This document shows positions 15,749 to 24,562 of a stretch of 40,810 bases of DNA, in pieces. The stretch comes from Myxococcales bacterium (GTDB taxonomy: Bacteria; Myxococcota_A; Polyangia; Polyangiales; Polyangiaceae), in NCBI GenBank assembly GCA_023248745.1, contig JAHFDZ010000015.1:1-40810 (forward strand), read 5' to 3'. The notes beneath the pieces were generated by a model. That model was not told the origin of the DNA, searched no databases, and was given only the letters and a program-made list of their open reading frames with translations. Position numbers and translations under genes: made by a program. Every line of letters starts with the position of its first letter. Positions within the stretch are counted from its first letter, which is position 1.

Positions 15749-18031
15749 TTAGTGCGGTTTTGGCGTTGGCTTGTCTTGCTCGACGATGACCACTTGCACG
15801 CGGCGATTGCGCGCGCGCATGGCAGCGGTCACGTTGGGATTGAGCGGCCGCGACGCGCCGAAACCAGCCGATGACAGGCGCGAACCTTCGACGCCGTGCT
15901 TCACAAGCCACTCCTTTACGGACTCTGCGCGTGTTTCGCTCAGGCGCTTATTGAGATCGGCGCCGCCGACGTTGTCTGTGTGACCCTGAATCTCAACGCG
16001 CTTGATGCGTTGCTCGCGAATGAGCACATCGGCGATTTCGGTGAGGAGTGGGAACGAAGCCGGAAGGATGGTCGCGCTATCCGTTGCGAACTGAACCTGT
16101 TGTTTGAGCGAAATTTCCTTCGCTCCGACCGCGATTAGCCCGTTCTTTGGCTTGGCACGAACGAGCAAATCATGATGCGATTCGTGACGGGCCTTGACTT
16201 CAACCGACTCGACATCGGCGAGGTAGCCGTCTGCGGCAACGTGAAGTTCTGCGGAGCCAGGAACGAGGCCTTCGAATCGGAAGTTGCCGGATGCGTCTGT
16301 CGTCTGCGTGATCTCTTTGTGCTGTGCATCGATCAGGCGAACGACCACGCCTGCAAGGGGCGTGTTGCTGGTTGAATCGCGCAGCATGCCGGCGACAGAG
16401 CCGACCTTTGGCAACGCTTCAATTTGACAATCAACTTGACTGTCCTTGGAGTTGACGATTTGCGCTTCACAGGTGCCGTCTTTGTAGCCGTCAGCGGATA
16501 CGTGGAACTGATACGCGCCGTCCGGAAGTTCGGACGTTGTGAACCGTCCGTCTTTGCCGGTTGCGAGTGAGTTGAGTTCGGCGTGGTTTGCAAAGGCGAC
16601 AATCGCGTTCGCAACGCCTTCTTGCTTGCCCTGCTCGTGCACGAAGCCGAGCAACTTGCCGTGCGAAGGCGGCGCCACTTGAACAATCTTTTCGCTGATC
16701 TTCGTTCTGATGATTGGTGGACGGGTTTGCGTATCGATCGCCCAACCTGCGCCAATGTGAATGGTCCAAGGCGCAACCGGCGCGAGCTCTTCGATGAAGC
16801 TCGCGGTACCGGTGAGACCGAGATCGAGCGCCGCGAGAAGCGAGAAGCCAGGCTTCCAAGGAGCAAAACGACCACCGATCGTGAGCGTGCTTGGAATCAC
16901 CGACACGTTCGCAAGGCAGTTGTCCTTGCTCGCGTTGGTGGGCTTGCACGCGTAGTCCTGACGGTTGGTCGGGATGCCCATTTGATATTCGAGGAACGGT
17001 CGAACTTTCCCCTCTGCCGCAAAGTACTCGCCGCCGAACGCAATTTGGAATTGGTCAACGCGGTTGATCTTTAGGCCGAATCGTTCGATTCGCGTGACGG
17101 GCGCACCTCGTCCACCTTGCGCTATCGGCTTTTCGATGTCCGAAAGTACCGCCGCAGAGTTGTCGAGGAAGTACGTCATGTTCATCGAAAATCGCAGCGG
17201 CGTTTTCGCTTGGGTGCCGCGCAAGTCGGCACTCGCGAGGCCAGAGAAGCGTGCACTTGTCGCTCCGCCTACGAGGCCGACGCTGCCCGATCCATTGACG
17301 AGCAACATCTCCATGGCGCCGCCCACGCGAAATACATCGCCAACCGGCGCTGCATACTTCACACCGAGTGTCGAATCACCAAGGACCTGAAGAAGACCAG
17401 GGCGATTGCCGTCGTGTGAGTTTGCGTATGCGCTGGTCGACAGCCACGTTTCGAGGCCGCCGCTGCCAAGCTTTGCGACGGTAACGCCCAACGTGAGCGA
17501 CGCGCCCATGTGACCGCTTGAACCCGTTACAATTTTTCCGGTGCCGCGTGGATTGGCGCAAGGAAACTCTGGGGTGCAGAGGAAACCTGCTGAAAACCAC
17601 TCTGTCGAAAAACCGAGACGGAACTGGCCCGGAACGCCGACCGTTGCATGCTGCAACCGAAGCAAACCGGTGGAACCGGTGAGCGTGTTGGTTTCGGCGA
17701 GGTCGCGATCGCGGTCACGCCACTCGCGCTCGACTTCGGGATCGTCACCCGAGATTTCTTTCGGCGCGTCGGCTGCAGGAGCCGCGGGCGTGGCCGAAGT
17801 GACACCACCGACTGCGCCTGTTGCTGTTGCAGCGACCGCTGGCGGAGTCGCTACAGGCGCAACTCCAGGAGCCGGTGGGGAAGCGGGGGCCGGGGCCACG
17901 GGCTGTGCGAAGGCCACATGAGAACCCATGAGTGCGAGGACGAAACCGCTTCGCCTGAGTGCTGCGAAGGCGACTGCTGAGGCGCTGCGGGCTGATGAGC
18001 CTACGATCGAATGCGCGATGAAATGACGCAT
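15749..18031 (-). CDS. OmpA-family outer-membrane protein with carboxypeptidase-regulatory-like domains
   Basis: A 760-residue exported protein. The N-terminus is a signal peptide ending near AFAQP, followed by an Ala/Pro-rich linker. A long beta-rich region (about residues 110-440) with alternating aromatic strands fits a membrane barrel. Two carboxypeptidase-regulatory-like (Ig-type) repeats follow, marked by GRFTTSELPDGAYQF and GNFRFEGLVPG. The C-terminal OmpA domain has the peptidoglycan-binding pattern QGHTDNVG, then LSETRAESV, and an arginine-rich end RARNRRVQV. It should tie the outer membrane to peptidoglycan. The ATG at 18031 has a GGAGAAACC site and starts the signal peptide; the frame extends to 18124 without support. 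It is divergent from the NtrC-like gene. Confidence 0.9.
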   Translation of the reverse strand: MRHFIAHSIVGSSARSASAVAFAALRRSGFVLALMGSHVAFAQPVAPAPASPPAPGVAPVATPPAVAATATGAVGGVTSATPAAPAADAPKEISGDDPEVEREWRDRDRDLAETNTLTGSTGLLRLQHATVGVPGQFRLGFSTEWFSAGFLCTPEFPCANPRGTGKIVTGSSGHMGASLTLGVTVAKLGSGGLETWLSTSAYANSHDGNRPGLLQVLGDSTLGVKYAAPVGDVFRVGGAMEMLLVNGSGSVGLVGGATSARFSGLASADLRGTQAKTPLRFSMNMTYFLDNSAAVLSDIEKPIAQGGRGAPVTRIERFGLKINRVDQFQIAFGGEYFAAEGKVRPFLEYQMGIPTNRQDYACKPTNASKDNCLANVSVIPSTLTIGGRFAPWKPGFSLLAALDLGLTGTASFIEELAPVAPWTIHIGAGWAIDTQTRPPIIRTKISEKIVQVAPPSHGKLLGFVHEQGKQEGVANAIVAFANHAELNSLATGKDGRFTTSELPDGAYQFHVSADGYKDGTCEAQIVNSKDSQVDCQIEALPKVGSVAGMLRDSTSNTPLAGVVVRLIDAQHKEITQTTDASGNFRFEGLVPGSAELHVAADGYLADVESVEVKARHESHHDLLVRAKPKNGLIAVGAKEISLKQQVQFATDSATILPASFPLLTEIADVLIREQRIKRVEIQGHTDNVGGADLNKRLSETRAESVKEWLVKHGVEGSRLSSAGFGASRPLNPNVTAAMRARNRRVQVVIVEQDKPTPKPH

Positions 18032-18191
18032 GGTTTCTCCGAAGGAATGAAGGCCGGCGTGGCCCGCCCCCGCACATGGGAGGCGCTGGGGCCATACCGC
18101 CAAAGGTGCGACCTCCTCTAGCACCGGATCCAGGGTTCTCCAAAGCGGAACTATGCGGTTGGCAGCCGCTAGCCATTCCCCACTTTGCGCC

Positions 18192-18197
18192 TATAAA
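18192..18197 (+). promoter_or_regulatory. Possible -10 box for a leaderless NtrC-like mRNA
   Basis: TATAAA sits seven bases before the ATG at 18205, so transcription would begin at or near the start codon. No Shine-Dalgarno is visible there, which fits a leaderless transcript. No convincing -35 was found, so confidence is low. Confidence 0.25.
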
Positions 18198-18204
18198 CGC
18201 TTAG

Positions 18205-19581
18205 ATGAGTGCCAAAGGTCGAATTCTTGTCGTCGACGACGAGGCGAACGCACGGGCCGCACTTTCCGAGATTTTGCGGGAAGAAGGCTATCAAACCGAG
18301 ACGGCGGCAGACGGTTTCAAGGCCCTTGGCAAGCTCGAAGAGTTCGCACCAGACGTCGTGCTAACCGACCTGAAGATGCCAGGTCTCGATGGCCTCTCTT
18401 TTATGGACAAGGCCCGAGCCGCCACGCCCGGAGCCGCTTTTGTCGTCATGACCGCCTTCGGCACGATTTCGAGTGCGGTCGATGCCGTCAAGCGGGGCGC
18501 TGACGACTACCTGACCAAGCCGCTCAATCCCGACGAGCTGACCCTCGTCGTCGCGCGCGCGATGGGAAAAGCGCGCCTCATGCAAGAAACGCAGCGCCTG
18601 AGAGAGCGACTGCGAGAACGTAACGCCTTCAGTCACATTATTAGCGCCGACCCAAAGATGCTGGAAGTCCTCGACCTTGTCGCGCAGGTCGGGCCAACGC
18701 GCGCCAGTGTGCTCATCACAGGCGAGAGCGGAACAGGCAAAGAACTTATCGCAGAGGCTATCCATCTGGCCTCTCCTCGCGGCAAAATACCACTCGTCCG
18801 GTTACATTGTGCTGCGCTTGCCGAATCGCTTCTTGAGAGCGAACTTTTCGGACACGAACGCGGCGCGTTCACGGGCGCGATTGCGCGTCGAGAAGGGCGC
18901 TTCAAAGCTGCGGATGGCGGCACACTCTTTCTCGACGAAATCGGCGAGATACCGCAAGGAACGCAGGTAAAGCTCCTTCGGTTCTTGCAGGAGCGATCGT
19001 TTGAGCGCGTGGGTGGCAACGACACGCAGAAGGTCGACGTGCGCATTATCGCAGCAACCAATCGCAACCTTGCGGTCGAGATCCAAAAGGGCGCTTTTCG
19101 CGAAGACCTTTTCTATCGACTCAACGTCGTCGCCGTCGAACTGCCGGCACTCCGCGAACGCAAAGCGGACATCGGTCCACTCGCCGCATTCTTTCTCAAA
19201 CGATACGCTGTCGAAAATGGTCGATCGATTGATCAATTTTCAGACGAAGCGCTTGACCGTCTGTTCCGCTACCGGTGGCCCGGCAACGTTCGCGAACTCG
19301 AGAACGTCGTGGAGCGCGCCGTTGTTCTTTGCGATAGCGCTCGCATCGAGGTCAGACATCTTCCCGCGGCGCTCGCTCCTGAACAAGCCCAAGTCGCCGC
19401 ACTCCCTCAAATTCCAGGCGCAACGCTCGCAGAACTCGAGCGATTTGCCATCATGCGGACGCTCGAAGCGTGTGGTGGTTCAACGTCGAGAGCCGCAATG
19501 GTGCTCGGCATCTCGTCGCGCAAGATTCAATACAAGCTGCATGAGTACGTAGGCGAAACGAGTCTCGAACCGAGCAAATAG
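18205..19581 (+). CDS. NtrC-family sigma-54-dependent response regulator
   Basis: A 458-residue transcriptional activator with the classic three parts. A receiver domain covers about residues 5-120, with acidic pocket Asp11/Asp12, phosphoacceptor Asp55 in LTDLKMP, and Lys105 in LTKPL. The AAA+ domain has Walker A GESGTGKE at 173-180, the sigma-54 contact motif GAFTGA at 220-225, and Walker B LFLDEIGE. A Fis-type helix-turn-helix lies at the end (GGSTSRAAMVLGISSRKIQYKL). Phosphorylation is expected to license ATP-driven opening of sigma-54 promoters. No histidine kinase gene is in the window, so the partner is unknown. The ABC ATPase gene follows after 42 bases. Confidence 0.95.
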   Translation: MSAKGRILVVDDEANARAALSEILREEGYQTETAADGFKALGKLEEFAPDVVLTDLKMPGLDGLSFMDKARAATPGAAFVVMTAFGTISSAVDAVKRGADDYLTKPLNPDELTLVVARAMGKARLMQETQRLRERLRERNAFSHIISADPKMLEVLDLVAQVGPTRASVLITGESGTGKELIAEAIHLASPRGKIPLVRLHCAALAESLLESELFGHERGAFTGAIARREGRFKAADGGTLFLDEIGEIPQGTQVKLLRFLQERSFERVGGNDTQKVDVRIIAATNRNLAVEIQKGAFREDLFYRLNVVAVELPALRERKADIGPLAAFFLKRYAVENGRSIDQFSDEALDRLFRYRWPGNVRELENVVERAVVLCDSARIEVRHLPAALAPEQAQVAALPQIPGATLAELERFAIMRTLEACGGSTSRAAMVLGISSRKIQYKLHEYVGETSLEPSK

Positions 19582-19623
19582 GCACGTCCCACGGTCGACG
19601 GTTCATGCGACAATCGTCACGTA

Positions 19624-20547
19624 ATGAGCGCCCACGTCGTCGTCGTCAACGACCTTCGCAAGATCTATCGCAAGCCCTTCTCGCGCAAAGCCGTCGAAGC
19701 TGTGGGAGGCGTATCCTTTCACGTCAACGAGGGCGAGTCGTTTGCCTTTTTGGGGCCCAACGGTGCCGGCAAGACCACGACCATCAAGATGCTTACCGGT
19801 TTGATTCGGCCAACCGGCGGCACGGCAACGCTCTTTGGAAACGTGATCCCATCGCCGCAAACGATGCGCGACGTCGGCTTCTTGCCCGAGAATCCCTACG
19901 TCTATCCGTATCTTACGCCGCGCGAATTCGTCACCATGTGTGCTCACTTAAGCGGCGTTCCACGGGCCGCCGTTGATGCGCGCGTCGAAAAAACAATCGC
20001 AAGAGTCGGCATGGCCGATGCAATCGATCGCGAAGTGCGCAAGCTCTCGAAGGGCATGACCCAGCGTATCGGTCTCGCGGCTGCGCTTGTTCACGCGCCC
20101 AAGCTGCTCATCCTCGATGAGCCCATGAGCGGGCTCGATCCGGTCGGGCGCAAAGACGTGCGTGACTTGATTCTCGAAGAGAAGCGACTCGGTCGCACGG
20201 TCTTCTTTTCGACGCACGTGCTCGCAGATGTCGAGATGCTTTGCGATCGCGTGTGCATCTTGCGAAAGGGCAAAGTTGCGGTCGAAGGCAAGCTCAGCGA
20301 ACTGCTCCGCGACGACGCACGTTGTGTTGAAGTCGCACTCGAAAATGCATCTATCAATTTAGTTGACGATCTGCGAGCGAGCGGGCTCGAGCCGCGCGAC
20401 GTCGTCAATGGCATCGTCGTCGAAGTATCAGGCGATGCGCTCACCCGCGCCGTGTGCGAGAAGGCTTGGGCCGCCGGCGCGAACGTGCGACGCATTTCGC
20501 AAAAGCGAGAGACACTCGAAGAGTTGTTCGTCCGCGAAGCGTTGTAA
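19624..20547 (+). CDS. ABC transporter ATP-binding protein
   Basis: A 307-residue ATPase of the ABC-2/DrrA-like exporter type. It has Walker A GPNGAGKT near residue 39, the signature LSKGMTQRIGLA, Walker B LLILDEP and the switch histidine in FFSTHVL. A C-terminal extension of about 90 residues resembles the accessory domain of CcmA/NatA/DrrA-type subunits. Such ATPases power export of lipids, drugs or ions with an integral-membrane partner. No permease gene follows: the next gene, 33 bases downstream, is a secreted protein. The partner must therefore lie elsewhere, or the transporter has a non-adjacent subunit. Confidence 0.95.
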   Translation: MSAHVVVVNDLRKIYRKPFSRKAVEAVGGVSFHVNEGESFAFLGPNGAGKTTTIKMLTGLIRPTGGTATLFGNVIPSPQTMRDVGFLPENPYVYPYLTPREFVTMCAHLSGVPRAAVDARVEKTIARVGMADAIDREVRKLSKGMTQRIGLAAALVHAPKLLILDEPMSGLDPVGRKDVRDLILEEKRLGRTVFFSTHVLADVEMLCDRVCILRKGKVAVEGKLSELLRDDARCVEVALENASINLVDDLRASGLEPRDVVNGIVVEVSGDALTRAVCEKAWAAGANVRRISQKRETLEELFVREAL

Positions 20548-20580
20548 CCGATTGAAAAGAGACAATAATTCGACGCAACC

Positions 20581-21615
20581 TTGCACACGCCGAAGACACG
20601 CGGCAGGGTTTCCGTCCCCACCTTGTTTCGGACCTCCTTCGCTCTGTGCACGACGCTCGCGCTTGTTGCTCAAACTGGGCACGCAGCCGAGTCGCGTGTT
20701 CGGCTGGCCTACGCGCGCAAACCGGGCGCGGAAGTGTGCCAAGACGAGAGCAGTTTTCGAACGCAACTAACCGCGAAACTTGGCTACGAAGCCATCACGA
20801 CCGAAGAAGGGACACGCGTTCTTCGTGTCACGTTCACGAGGCGTGCTGGCGGATTTCGAGGGCTACTGGAGCTGCGAGACGCCGCAGGTAAGATTCTTGG
20901 TTCGCGTTCTCTCGATTCCAACGAAAGGGACTGCCGCGAGCTTCTTTCGGCGCTTGTTGTTGCGGCCGCAATCAGCGTTGATCCCTCAAGCATCGCGGGC
21001 GGTCCTCGCGTTCCGCGTGATCAAGGAAAGACCGACCGAACGCGGAACGCGGCGAGTGACGCCGAACCAATCCGCACCAATCGCGCGACAACTTACATCG
21101 CGGTTGATGCGGCGATTCTTCTCGCGCTCGGGACCGAGCCCGGTCCTACCGTCGGAGGCACGCTTGGTGTGGCGCTCGGGCGTCATCCGTGGTCGCTGAA
21201 GGGTGAGCTGCGGCTTGACGCATCGACGTCTACCAAGACGATTTCAACATCGCCGACTCCCCGATTTTCTGGGATTTCCGGGACACTCTTCGGTGGAACG
21301 GTCGTGCCGTGCTACCAAACTGGATTCCTGCGAGGGTGTGCTGCCCTCCTTCTCGGTGGTCTATCATTGACGGGCGGATCTACAACTTCGTTGACGAGTA
21401 CGACACGCTTCTTCGCGGCCGCAGGTCCGAGGGTGGAGGCCGCATTGCCCATTGGCCGTGCGGCAGGCTTGTTCTTGCGCGCCGAACTGCTTATCAACTT
21501 GATTCGCACCGACGCCTTCGTCGACGGCGTGTCGATGTGGCACGTCCCTCCCGTCTCGGGATCCATTGGCATCGGCGGCGACCTTCAATTCGCTTTGAAG
21601 GACGCAACGCGATGA
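20581..21615 (+). CDS. Secreted protein with a likely C-terminal beta barrel
   Basis: A 344-residue protein starting with a TTG codon. A signal peptide runs to about residue 36 (ALVAQTGHAAES). The N-terminal domain (about 40-140) has two cysteines (VCQDES, RDCREL) and beta/helical character. A polar linker follows, then a C-terminal region from about 165 with alternating hydrophobic strands typical of a small outer-membrane barrel. I do not recognise a named family, though I recall similar proteins encoded beside sigma factors in myxobacteria. Its stop overlaps the ATG of the ECF sigma gene (ATGA), so the two are coupled. Confidence 0.75.
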   Translation: MHTPKTRGRVSVPTLFRTSFALCTTLALVAQTGHAAESRVRLAYARKPGAEVCQDESSFRTQLTAKLGYEAITTEEGTRVLRVTFTRRAGGFRGLLELRDAAGKILGSRSLDSNERDCRELLSALVVAAAISVDPSSIAGGPRVPRDQGKTDRTRNAASDAEPIRTNRATTYIAVDAAILLALGTEPGPTVGGTLGVALGRHPWSLKGELRLDASTSTKTISTSPTPRFSGISGTLFGGTVVPCYQTGFLRGCAALLLGGLSLTGGSTTSLTSTTRFFAAAGPRVEAALPIGRAAGLFLRAELLINLIRTDAFVDGVSMWHVPPVSGSIGIGGDLQFALKDATR

Positions 21616-22184
21616 CGCAGCTCGCGATGCCGCGGCCGATAGCCGTGCCCACCGAGGCCAAGCACGTCACCTTCGAAGAGGTGTACAGCGAGACCTTCGG
21701 CTACGTGTTTCACGCACTGCGAAGGCTCGGTGTGCAAACGCGCGATCTCGAAGACGTTGTCCATGATGTGTTCGTCGCCGCACATCGTCACTTTGAAAGT
21801 TACGATCCGAGCCGGCCGATAAAACCTTGGCTCTTCGGGTTCGCTTACCGAACCGCGGCCGACTACAGGCAGCTCGCACGCCATCGCCAAGTCCAGCAAC
21901 CCGATGGGTTTGACTTAGTCGATATGGGCAACTTACCTGACGAACAGCTCGCGCAGAAACAAGCACAAGCACGCTTCGCGAAGGCGCTCGATGCCCTCGA
22001 CCTCGAACGCCGCGCAGTCTTCGTCATGCACGACGTGAATGGCCACTCCATGCCGGAGATTGCTGAGGCGCTTGGGGTACCACTCAACACGGGATACTCG
22101 CGGCTACGTCTCGCGCGACGCGATCTTGAAGCTGCACTTCGCGATAGCGATTCAAAAATGGAGCAGGCCGATGCCCATGAATGA
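21612..22184 (+). CDS. ECF-type RNA polymerase sigma factor
   Basis: A 190-residue sigma-70-family factor with regions 2 and 4. Region 2 includes YVFHALRRLGV, then DLEDVVHDVFVAAH and the PWLFGFAYRTAADYRR-like segment that melts the -10 box. Region 4 is seen as LDLERRAVFVMHDVNGHSMPEIAEALGVP and ends in an HTH-like segment (NTGYSRLRLAR). The frame extends upstream to 21309, but the ATG at 21612, overlapping the previous stop, starts the sigma domain properly. The following gene overlaps it by 14 bases and looks like its anti-sigma partner. Confidence 0.9.
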   Translation: MTQLAMPRPIAVPTEAKHVTFEEVYSETFGYVFHALRRLGVQTRDLEDVVHDVFVAAHRHFESYDPSRPIKPWLFGFAYRTAADYRQLARHRQVQQPDGFDLVDMGNLPDEQLAQKQAQARFAKALDALDLERRAVFVMHDVNGHSMPEIAEALGVPLNTGYSRLRLARRDLEAALRDSDSKMEQADAHE

Positions 22185-22917
22185 GCTCCCACCCCTAAGC
22201 GACGCACTCGCCAACATGATCGCGATGGATCGCGACGAGCAAGCCTTGCCCGACGGCGCTCGTGAACGTGTCGCGGCACGCCTTGCCACCACGATCGGCC
22301 TCGGCGTAGCTGCAGCCCTCACGACAAAGACAGCCGCGGCGAGCACCCTTACCAAGACCGCGGCGGTAACAGCTGCCACGACAACGAGCGCCAAGGTCGC
22401 CGTCGGAATTGCGGTGGTGGCGTTTGCTGCGGGCACAGGTACCGGCGCGGCGATTCACGCAGAGGTCACGCGCGCAGCGCCGATCACAGGGGCGGCCACT
22501 ACACCGACAGCGATACTCGTACCCAAAGCAAGCGTTGCGCCAGTGGCTTCCGCTGCGCAAGTGATCGAGATAGAGCCGAGCGCATCGGCTCGCGTCGTCG
22601 TCGCGCCACCGGCATCGATCACGAGCGCACCTTCACGCGACTCAGAACTGGCCGAAGAACGCGCGATGATCGACCGCGCTCGGCGCGACATCTCAAAAGG
22701 TAACTCATCGAGTGCACTTTCAACACTGAGCGAACATGCGCGCACGTTTCCGCGTGGACGCATGGGCGAAGAGCGCGAAGCCCTCACCGTCATCGCACTC
22801 GCCAAAGGTGGGCAGCTCGATGCCGCGAGGACCAAAGCCCGAAGGTTCAAAGCAACGTTTCCGAAGAGCGTCTTGCTTCCCGCAGTGATGGGCGCGACGG
22901 GGCTCGAGGAAAAATAA
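22171..22917 (+). CDS. Putative anti-sigma factor, membrane protein with periplasmic helical domain
   Basis: A 248-residue protein. The N-terminal ~40 residues are cytoplasmic and acidic/basic mixed. A hydrophobic segment near residues 72-92 (VAVGIAVVAFAAGTG) fits a single membrane span. An Ala/Pro-rich linker precedes a C-terminal helical region of about 90 residues that looks TPR-like, with a DISKGNSSSALSTL helix pair. No zinc-binding HxxxCxxC motif is visible, so it is not a classical ZAS anti-sigma factor. The role as sigma partner is inferred from the 14-base overlap and topology. The start is either ATG 22171 or ATG 22177. Confidence 0.7.
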   Translation: MPMNELPPLSDALANMIAMDRDEQALPDGARERVAARLATTIGLGVAAALTTKTAAASTLTKTAAVTAATTTSAKVAVGIAVVAFAAGTGTGAAIHAEVTRAAPITGAATTPTAILVPKASVAPVASAAQVIEIEPSASARVVVAPPASITSAPSRDSELAEERAMIDRARRDISKGNSSSALSTLSEHARTFPRGRMGEEREALTVIALAKGGQLDAARTKARRFKATFPKSVLLPAVMGATGLEEK

Positions 22918-23541
22918 ATGCGTCCGCTTGCGTGCCGCGTCCACTCGGCAGTCCTTTTCGCGAGCGCGATAGTCATCTCGGCATGCGATGATCCCGTCTA
23001 CTTCGGCGTCCAAACCAGCGTGCGCGGCAGCGGCCAAGACGCGAGCCAATCGAACACCAAACTTCGCATCTTCATCACGAAGACAACTTTCAACGGTGAC
23101 CTCCGCACCGCTGGCAAGTCAAGCGACGGCCTCACCGCAGCGGATGCGCTCTGCCAGCTCAGTGCGGACACGCTCAGCCTTGGCGGAACCTTTCGTGCCT
23201 ACATCGGGACGAAGACCGTCAACGCAATTGACCGTGTGCCTGCCGTTGGCCCTTGGACGACGCTGCCAACCGCATTTGGATCAAGCACGGTCAACGACGC
23301 GAAGTCCATGGGCCTCGCCATCGACAACCTCACCACAGAGACGGGCGACGTGACGGCTCACCCTTACTGGTCGGGAGCGGGACTCGGTGGCGTCAGCACC
23401 GGCAAGGACTGCGACGCTTGGACCCATGCCGGCGACGGAATTAACGGTCACTACGGTTCGTCGACTTCAGGTTTCACCGGCGACACGAGTGATCAGAGTT
23501 GTTCTTGGAGCGCAGCGTTGCTGTGTTTTGAGATCCGTTAG
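22918..23541 (+). CDS. Lipoprotein with DUF1554/endostatin-like fold
   Basis: A 207-residue protein starting immediately after the anti-sigma stop, with GAGGA before the start. The signal peptide ends in the lipobox VISAC. The mature part resembles the DUF1554/C-type-lectin-like pattern: LRIFITKTTFNGDL, then GLTAADALCQ, a central Trp-rich stretch, and a closing C-x-LLCFE pattern. Proteins of this type are usually exported and may bind ligands, but their function is poorly known. It ends the four-gene run starting at 20581, so it may be an output or sensor of the sigma system. Confidence 0.7.
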   Translation: MRPLACRVHSAVLFASAIVISACDDPVYFGVQTSVRGSGQDASQSNTKLRIFITKTTFNGDLRTAGKSSDGLTAADALCQLSADTLSLGGTFRAYIGTKTVNAIDRVPAVGPWTTLPTAFGSSTVNDAKSMGLAIDNLTTETGDVTAHPYWSGAGLGGVSTGKDCDAWTHAGDGINGHYGSSTSGFTGDTSDQSCSWSAALLCFEIR

Positions 23542-23612
23542 CGTTACGAATAGTCCGCCTCGAAAGCGCTGATCATTCGCCTGGGCTGTAGCACCATGTC
23601 TTCGCGTTTGAG

Positions 23613-24062
23613 GTGCCGCTGCAAACGTTGACGCAAATCGCACTGCCGCTCGGAGAAGACAATTCGCAAAAATCTGTGCGCTACTTCGTCGGTGTGCAAA
23701 ACGGAAAATCGGCAAGCCTCACGAAGGGTGTATCGATTCCTCGCGCGCAAGTAACGCCCATAACAAACGAGGGCCTCGCCGCGCTCAAGGTCGGTCGTTT
23801 GAGGATTGCCAGCCGCGATGTGGTGACGCCGGCAGGTGTGATCGCAAATCCAACAGCGGTATGGCTGACGCAAAAGGGTAAACCCTACGCGCCAGGCTTG
23901 GGCTGCGCGACCGGAGAGGTTGTACAGCTTCAAAACGAAGCCGTCGAAAAGCTAACACTCCCGCTCAGCGTGGACGTACTGGCAGGAAGGTACGACGTGA
24001 ACCTTCAGTACGACGAAAACGGTGTTCAAAAGGTCGCCGTGTATTCCGTCGATACCGAGTGA
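23613..24062 (+). CDS. 5' fragment of a probably broken gene
   Basis: A 149-residue frame beginning with GTG. The frame stays open upstream of the GTG only as far as an in-frame TAG at 23589, yet protein-like sequence continues across that stop (ESADHSPGL before it, HHVFAFEV after it). No ribosome site or signal sequence is found. The product is beta-rich and unassigned. It ends at TGA 24060-24062, exactly where another frame carries on as a propeller-like domain. The combination suggests a decayed gene with a stop and a frameshift rather than an intact short protein. Confidence 0.45.
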   Translation: MPLQTLTQIALPLGEDNSQKSVRYFVGVQNGKSASLTKGVSIPRAQVTPITNEGLAALKVGRLRIASRDVVTPAGVIANPTAVWLTQKGKPYAPGLGCATGEVVQLQNEAVEKLTLPLSVDVLAGRYDVNLQYDENGVQKVAVYSVDTE

Positions 24063-24534
24063 TCCGAATGGCTCGTGCCCACGGGTCCGCATATGCCGTG
24101 CCGCGCAAGCCTCTGGCGCGCACAAATTTTTCCTCGCCGAATCCACCGACCTTATCCACTGGAAGCAATCTGCGACGCCTGTCTGGGTAGGCCCAAATGG
24201 CGGCGCCGATCCCGCGGTCTACCGAACCCAAGGCGCCTACACCATCCTCGCAGGTGGCGCCGGGCGCTCGACCGATGGCGGCAAAACGTTTCAAGCCACG
24301 CCCATCACAACAGGCAGCTGGGGACAGCCTGACGTCACTGCCGTGAGCGGAGGCTTCCGCGTTTTCTACACGACGATGGACTCGGGCGGCGGCATTCGCA
24401 GCGCGTTCTCGAGTGATGGCGTTTCATGGAAAGACGAAAGCGGAATGCGCCTCAAGGGCGGAGCCGATCCTTCAATCGTCAAGATGCCTGACGGCAGCTA
24501 TCGCCTCTACTACAAGGTCGGTGGCAAGCCGTAG
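24022..24534 (+). CDS. 3' fragment: glycosidase-like propeller, probably frameshifted
   Basis: A 170-residue frame with only a GTG inside the preceding frame as start. From about residue 12 it resembles five-bladed propeller glycosidases or BNR-type proteins: FFLAESTDLIHWK, GGADPAVYR, STDGGKTF, IRSAFSSDGVSWKDE and GGADPSIVKMPDGSYRLYYKV. The adjacent preceding frame ends where this one becomes meaningful (near 24058). One base difference would join them into a single protein. No slippery sequence is visible, so programmed frameshifting is unlikely. It ends 28 bases before the convergent TPR-membrane gene. Confidence 0.5.
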   Translation: MFKRSPCIPSIPSDPNGSCPRVRICRAAQASGAHKFFLAESTDLIHWKQSATPVWVGPNGGADPAVYRTQGAYTILAGGAGRSTDGGKTFQATPITTGSWGQPDVTAVSGGFRVFYTTMDSGGGIRSAFSSDGVSWKDESGMRLKGGADPSIVKMPDGSYRLYYKVGGKP

Positions 24535-24539
24535 TTGCG

Positions 24540-24558
24540 TCGAACTCTAGCGGTTCGA
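24540..24558. terminator. Inverted repeat between convergent genes
   Basis: TCGAAC (24540-24545) and GTTCGA (24553-24558) form a 6-bp stem with a 7-nt loop between the stops at 24534 and 24563. No T-run follows, so it is a weak terminator candidate. Confidence 0.3.
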
Positions 24559-24562
24559 TCGA

